Of a DNA stretch of 64,000 nucleotides, positions 12,335-25,292 are shown piece by piece (within the stretch, counting starts at the first letter, position 1; every line of letters begins with the position of its first letter). The notes under the pieces were generated by a model, which did not search any database, had not been told where the DNA came from, and saw only the letters and a list, made by a program, of their open reading frames with translations. The translations under genes and the position numbers were made by a program. The stretch is from Crotalaria pallida (taxonomy: Eukaryota > Streptophyta > Magnoliopsida > Fabales > Fabaceae): positions 119,843,290-119,907,289 of the forward strand of contig CM075649.1 in assembly GCA_037953625.1 (NCBI GenBank), written 5' to 3'.

Positions 12335-13777
12335 TGTAACACCCCAAATTTTCATTTCCTGATGTAATGAAATGACTATCATGAAAGTTATTCAAAATAA
12401 TTTCCTTAAATTATAAATATTATTTTTGTAATTAATTTGGAATTAATTACTTGGTTATGCGTGTGTTTGTGATAATGATTTTGCATTAGGAATATGTTGA
12501 TAATTAATAATAGGTGAAAATAAGATTTTTGCATATTAGTCCCTGATTTGGGACCTAGAAGTAATATTAGAAAGATTTTGGAGGGAAAGGGAATTAAAAT
12601 ATTTATTTTTCAAAATTGACCAAAAAGACTGGAGTAGGTCAGTGTTGCACTCGATAGTGCGTTTGATGAGTCATCACTCACTGATTCTGTCGAGTTGACA
12701 CGAAGCCCACTCAATCCAGCTTACCCGATATCATGTCAACATGCATGAATGTCGAATTCATGTATTTAAACTCTCTTATGGTCGAAGATTGAGGATTTGG
12801 TTGAATTGCTTTGGAAATTCGAAGGTTAGGGTTCCTAATTTCATCCCTTGCGTTCTCCTTCGATTCTGAGTGTTAGTGTAAGTGTCATACACCATTGTAA
12901 AGCTCACATCACGAGCTTTACAAGGACATAAGATTTGAGAGTTGAAGTTGCACGAGGAAGGAGAATCGAGGCTCGCAAAGAGAGGGAGTTTTGCTGTCAA
13001 ACTTAGGAACTGAAGTCTGGAGCTTACTTGGAGCTCGGATTTTGGTAAGTATATGAGCTCTCCAATCCTCCAATTCCTTTCTACCTCTAGTCCTTGCTGC
13101 AGAGAATTGATTCTAATTATTTTCCCCAATTTTTAAACTGTAATTGCATATCAAAATCCATGGTTTTTGGACTCTGTTCAAATGTTGCTGCATGCAAAGG
13201 ATTTTGTGGGTTAGAGCACTCCAGCCAATTTCTCTGCAATCTCTATGTTGTTTCACTGCCTAGAGGTAAGGGTGAAGCTAATTGTTCACTAGAATAAGTT
13301 TAATTGGTAGGATATTATGTGTGGAGTCACCATGAGACTCTTTGGGCATAGTTTGAAATAGGTTTGAGGTTTGGAGGCCTCTCTGAGCATTAAATTTGAT
13401 TTGAGCAAGTTTGTTATGTTGCATGTGTACTGTATGCAAGTTATTTTCATGCAAATACTGATTAGAATGGAAATTGGTATGTTATGTTGCTCAAAATGTG
13501 GTTTTTAAGCATAATTGATGCTCAGTTATGATTCACTGTAATACAATGTAATTTTTGTGTTGGAACATGTTTAAATTACCTAATGTGAGCTCTGTTGAGC
13601 ATTGGTTTGGTTTGGATTTGATTAGAATTGAAAATGGTATGTTAAACTCAAGTTTTCAGTGTTATCTAACTGTCAATACTCGAGTATTTGACTCGAGACT
13701 CGAGTCTTTTATACGCACCAGTGCATCTGGTGGCACCAGCACTCGAGTCTCTGACTCAGAACTCGAGTACTGACTAG
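12335..13777 (+). repeat. Truncated LTR of gypsy-like family G
   Basis: It begins TGTAACACCCC and is homologous, in reverse, to the solo LTR at 33643-37081. Shared blocks include 'gcatattagtccctg..tagggacctagaag' near 12533 and 'gattagaattgaaaatggtatg' near 13620. It is broken at 13777, where an inverted piece of a Sirevirus LTR start begins. The right part of an LTR of this family is seen at 48324-48781. Confidence 0.8.
13677..13768. repeat. ACTCGAGT palindrome cluster in LTR G fragment
   Basis: CTCGAG centres at 13681, 13694, 13701, 13744 and 13764. Pairs 13681/13701 and 13744/13764 are each 20 bp apart. The cluster is cut off by the junction at 13777. Confidence 0.85.
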
Positions 13778-14309
13778 TTTGTTAGCATCAAAACATCATC
13801 AAACCTACAAACTCCCCCTTTTTTGGACTGTTTATGGTGTTTGCTATGGTTGAACTTGGATAGGGTCTGTGTATGGCCTTAGATTTTTTATCTTATGCTG
13901 CTGAACAATGTTGTGCTGCTATGACTTTTGGTGTATGAACTATGTGTTGTCATTGCTTTATGGACTTATTATGTAGTATGTTATATGGTCTTGGTTGTGG
14001 CCTACTTATATTTGTTTTTACTGCATACTATGTCTTTACCTTTGCTGATTCATATATCAACTTGTCTAGTACTTACCTCTCACTTTTGGCAAAAGTTCTT
14101 TTCTAAATTCACTACTTTTTAATGATGCCAAAAGGGGGAGAAATGTTTGTTGATGTTGTGGCTTTGTAGGTTAAGTTTTTATGTATTTTTCCTAAGTGTG
14201 TTACATTTAGGGGGAGTATTTAAAAACTTGGTACTTCATTGTGAAGAGGGTTTGTCATCATCAAAAAGGGGGAGTTTGTAGGTTTGATGATGTTTTGATG
14301 CTAACAAAC
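13777..14309. repeat. Perfect 47-bp inverted repeat around a Sirevirus 3' end
   Basis: Bases 13777-13823 are the exact reverse complement of 14263-14309. Each arm holds the last polypurine tract (aaaaagggggag) and the first 35 bases from the LTR boundary. Only the right arm continues into a full LTR. The left arm joins the broken LTR of family G. Confidence 0.93.
13824..14276 (+). mobile_element. 3' non-coding end of Sirevirus C with three polypurine tracts
   Basis: Three tracts precede the LTR: aaaagggggagaaa near 14130, ttagggggagta near 14206 and aaaaagggggag at 14263-14274. The block matches the region after ORF3 of Sirevirus A (46516-46907), including cctaagtgtg..ttacatttagggggagta. Repeated purine tracts before the 3' LTR are a known feature of Sireviruses. 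The frame at 13928-14122 is not a gene. Confidence 0.75.
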
Positions 14310-14569
14310 CAAAGTCAAGCAACAACATTCAACAACAATTCAAGCACCACTCATGAAGAATTAGATTAAGTTGTGTTTTTTATTCTTAATCAAATGTAAT
14401 ATTTTAATTTTCCATTTCATGAGAGTGGGTGGTAGCTTAGGAATCTCAATATAAGTTTTAATATTGTTTGATTAATAGTGAAGAAAGATTATCTTGATAA
14501 AAATAGCTCTAATTAAAGTTTAGATCAAAGTACATTTGAAAAGCTTAATTTTTAATCACTTTTTACAGT

Positions 14570-14680
14570 GGTTAATCGATTAGCACGATAGGCTTAATCG
14601 ATTAACACGTTAAAACTGTACAACACTGATTGTTTAACAAAGGTTAATCGATTAGTGACTTGTTCATTAAATGATTAATT
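14570..14680. repeat. TTAATCGATTAA sites, first array of LTR C
   Basis: Centres at 14577, 14599, 14649 and 14672 (the last degenerate). Steps are 22, 50, 23 bp. They lie just upstream of a TATA-like ttttaaaagc at about 14709. Confidence 0.8.
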
Positions 14681-15480
14681 ACTGTTGTATCAGAAAAATA
14701 ATAATTTGTTTTAAAAGCTTTTCAATTCTACTTTGACAAGGTTACACACACTTTCATATTTTTCTATAGAGAATCATACTTTCACAATCTTCCAAGAGCT
14801 ATTACTATTTTCAAATTGTTCTATCAAGATTTTACAATCTTTCAATCTTCTTCACTTTCAATCATTCAATATTCTTAGATTCATTGAGATTCAAATTTCT
14901 AGAGTTTAGTACTTTGTGTTGAAGCATTCTACAACAAGAGGTTGTAACTTCAAGCATTCAACAACAACAAGTGAAGAATTCACAACTTGAAAGTCTTTGA
15001 AGCATCTCAAAGCAAGAGGAAAGGAATTGTGTGGAGAGCATCCTTCAACAATTCAAGAGGACAAGATACAAGAAACAATTGGGTAGATTTTCAAGAGATT
15101 GGTACTCTCTTGAAGGGGTTAAGATAGGAGAGCTAGAGTGAGCTGCATCTTTAACCATTGTAATCTAACAATTGTGTATCTAGTAGAAACTCTCTATCTT
15201 TGGTAGAGGGGACTGGATGTAGCTCTCAAGTGGTAGAGAGTGAACCAGGATAAAATCTTGTCTTCTTTGTTTTCTTTCTTCATGCTTTCATTAATCAAGA
15301 ACAAACCAATTGATTAGGTTAAATTTGGGGCTTTTTCAATTCCTAGATAATCAACCTAAATTGACTTGGTAAATTTACGTAGTTTTGTTCATTCATTCAT
15401 AAATCATTTGTTAGTGCATCATTGAATTGTAATCTCCATTGAATTCTGAATAAGGCTAATTTTCTGTCAAATTTTACACG

Positions 15481-15620
15481 AGTTAATCGATTAAGTGATT
15501 GATTAATCGATTAGTTTTAGAGCACCATTCGGGTCTTAATCGAGTAACGCCTAGTTAATCGATTAGTAATTGAGTGATCTTCTGGCATTAATCGATTAAG
15601 GCTGATATTAATCGATTAAA
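15481..15620. repeat. TTAATCGATTAA sites, second array of LTR C
   Basis: Centres at 15488, 15508, 15541, 15560, 15593 and 15613, with steps 20, 33, 19, 33, 20 bp. This copies the spacing of the gypsy-like LTR arrays in a copia LTR whose surrounding sequence is unrelated. Confidence 0.95.
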
Positions 15621-15752
15621 CAGTACATTCTTTGTTAGAAAACTTGTTTTCTGAAATCCATTCCCTTTAGCAATCGAAAAGTTTGTATTGAGGCTTCAAA
15701 ATACTATTCACCCCCCTCTAGTCTATTTTGAGCCGCTTGTTGGTTTCCAACA

Positions 15753-16135
15753 CTGTGATCTCCGATTGTGAAAAGTGCAAGGTTTATGAAATTGAACTTA
15801 ATGATTTAAAAGAAAAACTTGCAACTTTCACAAAAGGAAAAAAGAATTTGAATGATTTACTTTCTAGACAAAGAGATAATTCAAATAGGACCGGTTTGGG
15901 CTACACTATTCCAAAGAAGAAATCCTATAGAAAAGTTGGAAATTTTTCAAAGGTCAATTTTACTAGAAAACCAACTTGTTTCTATTGTGGTATCTTTGGA
16001 CATACCTCAATTTTTTGTAAAATTAAAAACTATGGTGTACCCAAAAAGGAATATATTTTGATTATCAAAGGAGAGAAACCGAAATTTAACCCCCAAGGAC
16101 CCAAAATCGTTTGGGTACCTAAGTCTTCCATATGA
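15753..16135 (+). pseudogene. Sirevirus A gag, C-terminal fragment
   Basis: The frame continues from the LTR end without the gag N-terminus. It starts with a CEKCKVYEIELNDLKEKL helix matching the later part of gag in Sirevirus B. A nucleocapsid zinc knuckle CX2CX4HX4C (CFYCGIFGHTSIFC) follows, then the NPQGPKIVWVPK segment that ends gag in both Sireviruses. The stop at 16135 is followed after a few bases by pol in another frame. The N-terminal capsid part is missing, so it cannot act as a complete gag. Confidence 0.85.
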
Positions 16136-16149
16136 TTTGTTTTTTGTAG

Positions 16150-17729
16150 GTGTGCCTTCGAACAAGAGAAGATCGTTGGTATTTGGACAGCGACAAGAGA
16201 CATTTTATTGAGTTTTCTCCAAGAGATAAGGGTCACGTCACTTACGGCGACAACAATCATGGAAAAATTCTTGGTGTAGGTAAAATCGGAAACGCCTCAA
16301 ATGTTATAATTGACAATGTTTTGTATGTTGATGTTCTTGAGCATAACTTACTTAGTATTAGTCAATTGTGTGATATCGGTAATAGTGTCGTTTTTACCTC
16401 AAACCATTGCATTATTAAGAGTGATAGTGATCAATCTATTAAATTCATAGGAAATCGGAGCAATAACACATACTTGATTGACTTGAATGACATTACTTCT
16501 TTATTTTCAAAATGTTTTATTAACAAAGAAAGTGATGTTTGGCTTTGGCATCGGAGAATTGCTCATGTCCATTTAAAACAATTAAATAAACTTTTATCCA
16601 AGGACTTAGTAGTTGGTCTTCCAAAGCTCAATTTTAAAATTGAAGGAGTTTGCAACCCTTGTAAAAAGTGCAAACAAACAAAAACTAATTTTCCACCTAA
16701 AAAGGTGATTTCTACTACAAGGGTTTTGGAACTCATTCACATGGACTTATTTGGACCTTCGCAAACCATGAGTTTTGGTGGCAATTATTATGGACTTGTG
16801 ATTGTAGATGACTTTTCACGTTTTACTTGGACTTATTTTCTATCTTCTAAAGATCAAACTTTTCAACGTTTTAAAAACTTTGCCAAGCTTGTTCAAATCA
16901 AAGTCAATCAAAGTATTGTGGCTATTCGGACCGATCATGGTGGCGAGTTCAAAAATCATCTTTTTGATAAATTTTGTGATAAGTTTGGTGTAGAGCATCA
17001 ATTTTCTGCTCCTAGAACTCCTCAACAAAATGGAGTTGTTGAGCGGAAAAATCGAGTATTAGAAGAATTGGCTAGAACCATGTTGAGTGATAGCAAAGTT
17101 CCTAAGTATTTTTGGGCCGATGCGGTTAGTACCGCTTGCCATGTATTGAATAGAGTTATGATTAGGCCCTCTCTTAAGAAAACCCCCTATGAGCTTTTCA
17201 AAGGCCGAAAGCCCAATATATCTTATTTTCATGTTTTTGGATGCAAATGCTTTATTTTGAATAATGGAAAACAAGTTTTGGGAAAATTTGATCCAAAAGC
17301 GGATGACGGGATATTTTTGGGTTATTCTAGTCATAGAAAAGCTTTTAGAGTTTTTAATAAACGAACTTTGACTATTGAAGAATCAATAAATGTTGTTTTT
17401 GATGAATCTCCGGAAGGAGAGAAAGGTATTTCTCGTGTTTCAGGTGTCGATATCTATGAAGAAGTACCACAAGATGTAAATGAAAAAGAGAAGGAGATTG
17501 AGAATCAAATTAATAGAGAAGATGATCATTTAAGAGGAAACGAGCTAGCACATCATGAAGATGATGGACTACCTCCGGCATGGAAAAACAACCGCAATCA
17601 TCCTTGGACAAATGTATTAGGTGATATTGCTAAGGGAGTGGTAACCCGAAGCACTTTACGTAATATTTGTCATTTCGTTGCCTTTGTTTCGCAAGTAGAA
17701 CCTAAAAATATTCATGAGGCAATCCAAGA
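16150..17729 (+). pseudogene. Sirevirus A pol, protease remnant and integrase
   Basis: Ty1/copia order is clear. A protease remnant (WYLDS followed directly by DKRHF) has lost about ten residues, including the Gly of the D-S-G active site. A GAG-pre-integrase region and zinc-binding domain follow (WLWHRRIAHVH ... CNPCKKCKQTK). The integrase core then keeps its three acidic residues, in HMDLFGP, IRTDHGGEF and QQNGVVERKNR. The frame is cut at 17729 by the giant-LTR element, and the last residues of the reading frame (up to 17772) are LTR sequence. The RT half lies 26 kb away at 43354. Core integrase motifs are intact, but the protease is broken. Confidence 0.9.
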
Positions 17730-18407
17730 TGTAACACCCCACAAAATTCCTTGTATTATTTTAAAATACTAAAGAGATTTATTTTGAGAAAAGTGTTTTG
17801 AAAGAGTAATTTTCTTAACCGAATTTCCTAATTCACGTTTTCAAGGTGGTGAATGATTTTAAAGAAATGGTTTTCATGAAATACTAATATGAGTTTTAGA
17901 AATTGAGTTTTGGAATGGTTATGTGTTTATAATTTTTATGCTTTAAAAGATTTATGATTTTTATACATGAGTCATTTTATGATGAAAAGAATTATTTTCT
18001 ATGCATGTGTGTGTATGTATGCACGGTTTTGGTATGTATGTGTATGCTTAGGATTATATGGAAATTAAATTAGTGGAAGAATATGATAATGCATGTATGT
18101 GTGTTTATGTGTGTGATACGTGTGTATGTATGTGTATGCATGCTAGGATTTCATTTTATTTTAAGATGAGAAGCTAATGAGGTAATTCAGAACCAAAAGG
18201 GAATTAATGGGTAGAAAAAAAATTAAGTAGTAAAAATAAACCATGGAACATAAAGTGACTTAAAGGCTAAGACTACTCCTAGATGTCCTTTGATAAACAC
18301 CACCCATGCAACAAATTGAGATGCCAAAATTACCCCTCCCATTTGCACCCTTGAACTGAATTTCCTTGAGGACAAAAGAGGAAAAATCTCATGTCTTTGC
18401 CTTTGCC

Positions 18408-18415
18408 TATATATA
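18408..18415 (+). promoter_or_regulatory. Putative LTR promoter TATA box (5' LTR)
   Basis: tatatata in a GC-richer setting (gcctatatatagccgag) 678 bp into the LTR, followed by a pyrimidine-rich leader with ttcattcttcatttcc. Repeated in the 3' LTR at 25972-25979. If used, more than 5.5 kb of LTR lies downstream of the start. Confidence 0.6.
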
Positions 18416-21400
18416 GCCGAGTGAGTGTGAAGTGTTGCCTTCTTCATTCTTCATTTCCACCCTTTATTTCTTTCATTTTCCTTCACTTTCCAAACACACT
18501 TGTTGAGAGCAAAAATCAAGCTCTCAACACATAAAGAAAAAGAGAGAGGCCGTGAGTGGGGAAGGAGGAAGAAGGAGAAATCAAGGCAAAAACCTAAGCC
18601 TTCCCTTGAAGATCCAAGACCTTAGGAGCGAGAAGACCTTGATTTGGTGGGTAGTTCGAAAATTATGAAGGAAGTTGTAATAATTTAGATTTTCTTTTTG
18701 ATCTTGTGATTTTTCTTTCCTTTCTCTTTGCATGTTAATTTTCAAAGCTTAAATGATGAGTACAAGTGTGTTTGTGCTTGATCATGGATTTTTTTTAAAG
18801 CTAAAAGTGAACTTGTAAATTTCTAAACAATGGACTTTATAACTCGATTAAGGTTTTCATGAAAGATCTTAAAGTTTTTCAAACTAAATCTTCTAGATCT
18901 AAAGGTTTGATGAGATTTTTGTGAAATTTAAAGTAAATCTTTTTGCATGGTAAATTTTCTTTCTTAAAACCGTGAATCAAGATGTGTTTGAGAGTTTATT
19001 TGATGAATAAATGTGTGATCTAAACTTGGTTGATAATAAAGTTAAGATCTTTGGTGTTGCATGTTGATTTAATGATGATTTGGATGATTTGAGTTCATGC
19101 ATGTGTTAAATAAACCTTGATCTTGAATTTTTAAGAATAAATGAACTTATAAAACACTAGATCATGAGCCTTATGTTTCGGCCATGACTAGAAGATTTGG
19201 TTTTGATGCTTTTTAATTGGATTCAAGAAGTTGCATGTTAACTTTATGCTTGGAAACATTGATTTGAGTTGTAAAAGTGTTTGATTTTAACTTGATCTTA
19301 ATAAAGCTTTGATTTTTGCCTTAATCTTTAAGAAAGTTTGGTTCTTGAGCTTTGCATGTAATTTATAAATATAAAACCTTGATTCTTGCTTTGATCTATG
19401 AAAAAGTTTGACCTTTAAGTGCATGCATGTCATTCTTGACTAAAAAAAAAGATTTGACCTTTCTTAATGACCATCACGGTTTTAAAAGAATCAAGAAAAC
19501 AAGCTTTTGAAAATTGATTTCTAACTTGATTTTTGTTATATGTGCATGCATGATAAAGATTTGAAGATTTAAACCTTGATTTATGTTTAATGTTCATGCA
19601 TGTTAAAGATTTGAATTTTACTCTTGATTTTTGGAGATAATGATGTCACGGTTTTATGTTTGGGAAAAAGGAAATGATACTTTTAAATTTTTGAGTAAGA
19701 AAGAACATGATTTGATTTAAGAACCTTGTGTTTTTGCATGTAGAAAAATGAACCCAAAGACCTTGTTTTTGTCATAATGAAATTCGGCCTATACCTAGGA
19801 ATTAGACTAGGACTCTTTTTCATGAAAAGACATAAAGATAATGAGTGTGTTTTATAAACTAATGCTAAGTTAAAATTGTTTGAAATTGTGTTGTGAATAT
19901 TTAATTTCTATTCGGTTTTTAATTAAAGATAAGGGAAATAAATGAACTAATTGGTTTGGAAAGAGTTTGTGTTTAAATATATATATATGTGTGTGTGTGT
20001 GCGCATTCGGTTAAGAGTAAAAGGAAGAGTAAATGATTTCGTTTCATGAAAAAGAAAGTGGAATTTAAGTGCTTGAAATAAATCAAGTTGATTTGTGTGC
20101 TTTAGATTTGTAATTTTTGACTTGTTTTCTTTGATTTGATTCGGCCATATAGTGTAAATAAGTCTAGGAAATTTAGTTGCATGAAATTAAATTTACATAG
20201 TGATTTTTGAAAAGAATAAAGTTGTTTAAAGTGAGAAAAATAAATGTGCTTGATTTATATCTTTGGTTCAATTTGGTTTGTGAATTTATGTATGCCTAAG
20301 TGTTTTTGTTTTATGAAAATGAAATAGCATAATGATGTATCATGTTGTCTTGGTTGATTTCAAATGTTTATTTGTGAAAGTGTTTTCTTGGAAATGAATG
20401 CTTAGTTTATAATTAAATTAAGCGATTGGTTTTGAAATTAATCACTATGGGATTCTTATTAAAATGATTTTTATGAAACAATCCTTCGCTGTCCCGAATT
20501 ATTTAAAATTGTTCTTTTACTTTAAAATTGTTTTTATGTGATTTAAAGTCTAATTTTCAAATGGTAATTGATTTGAGAAAAAGCTGGATTGAAAACGGTG
20601 AATTTTTCGGTGTTTTCAAACGTGATTAAGGTGTTGTCCAAGACGGACCAGCAACTAAATTAAATGATTTAAATTACTTTACTAGATGTTTTCAAAATGG
20701 TTTTCGAAGGTACTTAAGGTATTAGAAAATATTAGAGTTGTTTGAGAGAAAACGGTTATCTTTTAAGTCTTCCGACGAGGAACGAAAAGTGTTTTGAATT
20801 AAGAAAGATTTTCTTAATACAAGTTAATAACGTGAGCGTATTTTATTTAGTACGAGGAATTTTAGAGACGGGGGATTGGGGCAGCCGGCAGCAAAAAGGA
20901 TCCAAGGAGACGGTACGCAATTAATCGCTGGACCTCAGGTGAGAGAGAAGCTTTCCTAAGACATCGTGGTAGTTAGGTGATATATTAGGACGTTCCGTAT
21001 CAGCTCAAAGATCAGAACTCAGTGGTTCTGAGTCAATAGTATAGTGGCAATTGTTTGAATTGTGTGGCCACTTATACGAAGAAGACAAAGACCACATTGT
21101 TGTGTGTGATAATTGTGTGCTGATGATGTGATATAGCATGCTTTATTTACTGTTTAATTATGTATGATGATATTTAAATTGTTAATTAATTTGAGTAGCA
21201 TGCTGATGGACGTCTGCTACGTCCGGAAAATGAAAATAATCGAGTAAGTTTATGAAAGTATAAGACAAAATGAGAGAGGAATAATGATAAAAGACATTAG
21301 ACTGATTGGACAAGAGAAATGTGTTGAGAAGAGATAAAGAAGTGAGATTAAGGAAAGAATTAATGATAATGATGAGGATGAGTCAGAGCTGGGGAAGATA

Positions 21401-21507
21401 TTGTTGTTGTTGAAATGAGATGTGACTTGAATGGAACTTGGCTCCTGTGTTGAAATTATTACAAGGCTTGCGTTGAGTTGAGCTTGCTCCTCCACTAGTA
21501 CTCACTG

Positions 21508-22066
21508 AAATGAGATTTTGAAAAAGGTTTTATGAACTGAGATTTTTGAGAAAACTTGTGAAATGATATTTTGAAAAAGATTGTGAAACGAGGTTTTTAG
21601 AAAATTTGTGAAAGGAGATTTTTAGAAAGCTTGTGAAACAAAATTTTTAGAAAAGTTTATGAAAAGAGGTTTTTGAAAAGAGTTTACGAAATAAGATTTT
21701 TAAGAGAGTTTACAAAATGAGATTTTTACGAAAGTTTATGAAAAGAGATTTTTGAAGAGGTTTACAAAAGGAGATTTTGGAAAAGTTTATAAAACAAGAT
21801 TTTTGAGAAAGTTTTACAAACTGATGTTTTTGAGAAAGTTTCTGAAAGGATATTTTGTGAAGAATTATGAAACAAGATTTTGGAGAAAGTTTATGAGATG
21901 ATATTTTGGAGCAAGTTTATGAAATGATATTTTCGAGAAAGTTTATGAAATGAGAAAGTTTGAGAAAAGAGATTTTGAGAAAATTTGAGAAATAAGATTG
22001 TTGAGAAAGATTGTGGAATGAGATTGAGTTATGAGATTGATGGAGAAAGATTGTGAAAAGAGATGC
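21508..22066 (+). repeat. Minisatellite in the giant 5' LTR
   Basis: About 20 degenerate copies of a 26-32 bp unit (gagattttTgagaaagtttatgaaa type). The partner array at 29056-29590 lacks one 26-bp unit present here near 21925-21950, showing slippage after insertion. Confidence 0.85.
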
Positions 22067-24003
22067 AAGTTGCCGATGCGATCCCAGCTCTGTGCTATGT
22101 TGAGAAAAGAAAGGAACAGTGATGTTGAAAGATAGCGGTCGGGACTCATTGAAGGGGTGCACGAAGGATGGGCCGACCATTAGGTTAATTAAAAAGATAA
22201 AAGATTTTAAAAGACACAAACACGCGAACGCGGTGAGGTATGAGTGTGATATCGAAGTAGTGGAGAGGAAGAGACCATGAGTATCAGGGATACTCAGGTG
22301 GAGATTGCATTAGGGGCGGACGATGACGGTGAAACGTCAAGAAGTCTTGAGTACTTTCTAGGCAGAACGAACTCCACATGTGGTATACGAACGTGGTAGG
22401 GACTGGGTCCAATGCCGTGGTAAGTTCTGCAGCGCAACTAGAATAGTACTGACGCCCCATAGATTGCAAATCTTGAACAGTGAGAGGGATTGGAGTGGGG
22501 CATCTTGATTGCCACTGTACCCGAGTTTTCTACAGTGTGCCTTGATTATATATATATGAATTGAAATGATATGAATTAATTTGAGACTGTACCCGAGTTT
22601 TCTACAGTTCTCCTGGCTTGGAGCCAATTGATTGTTGAGACAGCTGTCGTGCCCGCACGGTAAAGGTCTTGTACTCCTGTTTGCTTCCGACTAGGTTGGG
22701 TGGATGACCGAGGAGATGTAGATAGACTTGCGACCTTAGTGCTAACTGCGAAAGAAACGCGTACCTCGATGATACTTTAACTCCCCCAATCATCGATGGT
22801 CATAATTCAATAAACTTGATAAAGAAAAGATTTATAATTAAGAAAAGCAAAAGTTTATGAGATGTGGATAATGAGAAAGAGATTGAGAATGGAAAATGTG
22901 GAAGAGTGAGTGAAACCCCATGAAGAGAAATTTGAATGAAAGTGAAGGAATAAGAAGGAAAGAATGATGATGTTGAGAAATGAATTAAGTTGGGCGAGAT
23001 GATAATGAATGATAATACGTTTGGAAAGATAAGGAATAACGATAAGGATAAGGATAATGATAATAATAATGATAAGATGATTGAATGTTATGTTGTGTGA
23101 ATGTTGCTTGTCTTGTTTGTATTGTCTTGATATCTCGCCTATCGTAATCCCACACCGTCAACGATACGTCGTTCGGATCGCTTACTCTCTCCTGTTCGTT
23201 GGCATATCAGTGCTGCTGGTATCTCAACGGGGAGATGGAGTATCGTTTTGAGATCGCTACTTGGAGTAGACATGGGAGTGGTTGGAAACGCACACCATGC
23301 GGGTGGGTATGGACCGGCTCCACCCAAATCGTGCTTTCAGACCCGGAACATCAACTGAGCGGAGCTAATTTGGGGCCGCACTTGGGACAACTCACCGTAC
23401 GAGGATACCTGAGCTACAAAGAGAAGATTAGGTACGAGACTCAGAGGGACTCTACCACTTTAAATGGAGCAGAGCTGGAGACCCATGGCAATGGAGGAAT
23501 AGTAACACGGACGACATCATCCTCGGGAGCAAAGAAGGAACGCAAGAAGAAATGGAAACTTCATCCGATTGTTTTCAATAGGAAGGATTAAGGATAGTGT
23601 TATTAGTTTAAGTTGTTGTGAATGTTTTGAGTTAAGGATTACCTAAGTAATGAACAAATTATGTAACTCAGCCTATTTTGGAACATGCCCTACTTTCAAA
23701 GAATGGTGCGAATGAAAACTTATGATAATTGTGTACGTCACCTTTTCATGAAATGTAAAGAGCTATGTTGGAATGACAACCAAACCGTTTTTCCCTAATA
23801 AATGTTTTTGAAAATCCAAGTGAATAAGTGTTAGTTTTAGTAACAACTCGGTTTTCGAAAAAGAGTGTTGAAGAACCTCAAGAACTTTTCAATAACGTTT
23901 TCGAACTCTTCAACAATGTTTTAAAAAAAAAATTGGCCTCATTTTTGCCACTTTAACAAGTAAAAAGTTAATTATTTTGGTTTACGAAAATTGGGCTGTT
24001 ACA

Positions 24004-25292
24004 GAATGGTATCAGAGCTTATGGTAATCCTTAGTGGCCTTAAGCATGGGCTTACATGCTTTTGTTTGTGTGACTCTGTGTGTTTGCTAGTGTAAGGATA
24101 GGGACATACGATTAAGTTCTCGTCTTTATAGGATATGAGACTCTGTTTGTGGTTTAGTGCCTGCTGTGTTAGGAACATGTTGGTTCAATAGTATGAAAGG
24201 AAGTAGACCAAGTAGGAAGTGAATAGATTCTAAGATTGAGACCCCCTAATCTTTGATGTTATATCCTTGCTTGATAGACCTAAGTTTTTGATCTTAACAC
24301 ACCTTTGGTACAAGGATAGTTATTACCTTTAAGGACATAGGATGTTGTCCCTAGATCCCCGTGTTTGTTGAATTGCTTCAACAAAAGTAGTTAGTATTGT
24401 TGAAATTCGAACCCTTTTCTTCAAAAGCTTTACTATGAAACCATGGTCTTACCGATCCTTTCCAAGATTCATTAGCTGGATTTGTGGAATTGGAATTGTC
24501 ATAGATACCCAGATAGTTTAGGCTTGAATAATTAAGGATGGATTGATGGTTGAAGTTGAGTAAGAGTGTAAGGCCATAGTGGATTTAGTAATAAGTTTGA
24601 TCAAAGTTGGGGAGTTACAAGGAAGAAAAGAGGTGTATGTTACCAGTTATTAGAGGGAATTATGAGGAGAATTTGAGGATTAGAATTGCCTTATACCGTA
24701 ACCAGAGGTTTAGATGGAGGAAGTGATAGGCTTGATTGATATTTAGGATGAATCTAATGAGAAAAGTGAGGTTGTTTTGAGGGAGAAAACCCAAGTTGTT
24801 ATAGAATTCTCCTTAAGTTGGAGATTTTGGATGAAAGTATTAGAATTAGAAGGAGGACTAATGGAAAGAGTAATTGTTTAAGAGTTGCTGAGAGTCTAAA
24901 GTGATAGAAAGTAGTGAGTATCCAAGGACTTTAGGTGAAACCCTGTGCTTTTGAAGATGTGTGCAATTTTGTTTGCTCGATTTTCCTTGGGTTTGTAACC
25001 AAGGTTGAGATCTCTGTGACGACGATCAGTTCAAGGAGCGACATCTTCTTCGGTTAGTCCGTCGGACTTGACCCGATTCGACACGTAAGCGGTAGCACCT
25101 GTGAGACTTCTTCGTCCGAAAGCAACAAACGAGGAGCACGACAAGGTGAATTATGACAGCAAAATGGAATACGACCACGAAGTGAGAATGAGAGTGTTCT
25201 TATGGGAATCGTTGTAATGCGAAGATTTTGTCTCCCGCTGCCCAATCCACAACGTATTTCTCGGGGACGAGAAATCTTTAAGTTGGGGAGAA
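24004..25292 (+). other. Internal region of the giant-LTR element
   Basis: 1,289 bp with the primer site TGGTATCAGAGC at 24007-24018 and the terminal cggggacgagaaatctttaa / gttggggagaa purine tract ending at 25292. No reading frame of note. The GC-richer stretch 25010-25250 may be a decayed remnant of pol, but no motif survives. Confidence 0.8.

Larger units (their letters stand above)
14277..15752 (+). repeat. LTR of Sirevirus C
   Basis: 1,476 bp, starting TGTAGGTTTGATG after the purine tract and ending GTTGGTTTCCAACA, the same end as the LTRs at 46910-48323 and 56006-57569. It carries two palindrome arrays. Immediately after it comes a broken gag, with no primer site and no gag start, so the junction at 15752 is rearranged. 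It is too diverged from the 46910 LTR to be its partner. Confidence 0.82.
17730..24003 (+). repeat. 5' LTR (6.27 kb) of the giant-LTR element
   Basis: Complete LTR. It holds a TATA box at 18408-18415, long AT-rich stretches with repeated 'cttgatt..tgcatg' words at 18700-19700, a TG/AT microsatellite near 19978-20000, an A/T/G-rich minisatellite (21508-22066) and a GAT/AAT-rich stretch at 23040-23080. It preserves the uninterrupted sites where the two solo LTRs later entered its partner: gtatg at 22238-22242 and agtat at 23238-23242. The 130-codon frame at 23199-23591 is discussed under rejected items. Confidence 0.9.

Noticed and set aside
23199..23591. 130-codon frame in the giant 5' LTR, partly repeated at 37069-37305
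   Set aside because: The LTR copy is frameshifted and split by solo LTR F, and no motif is recognisable. Could be revisited if other LTR copies keep it open.
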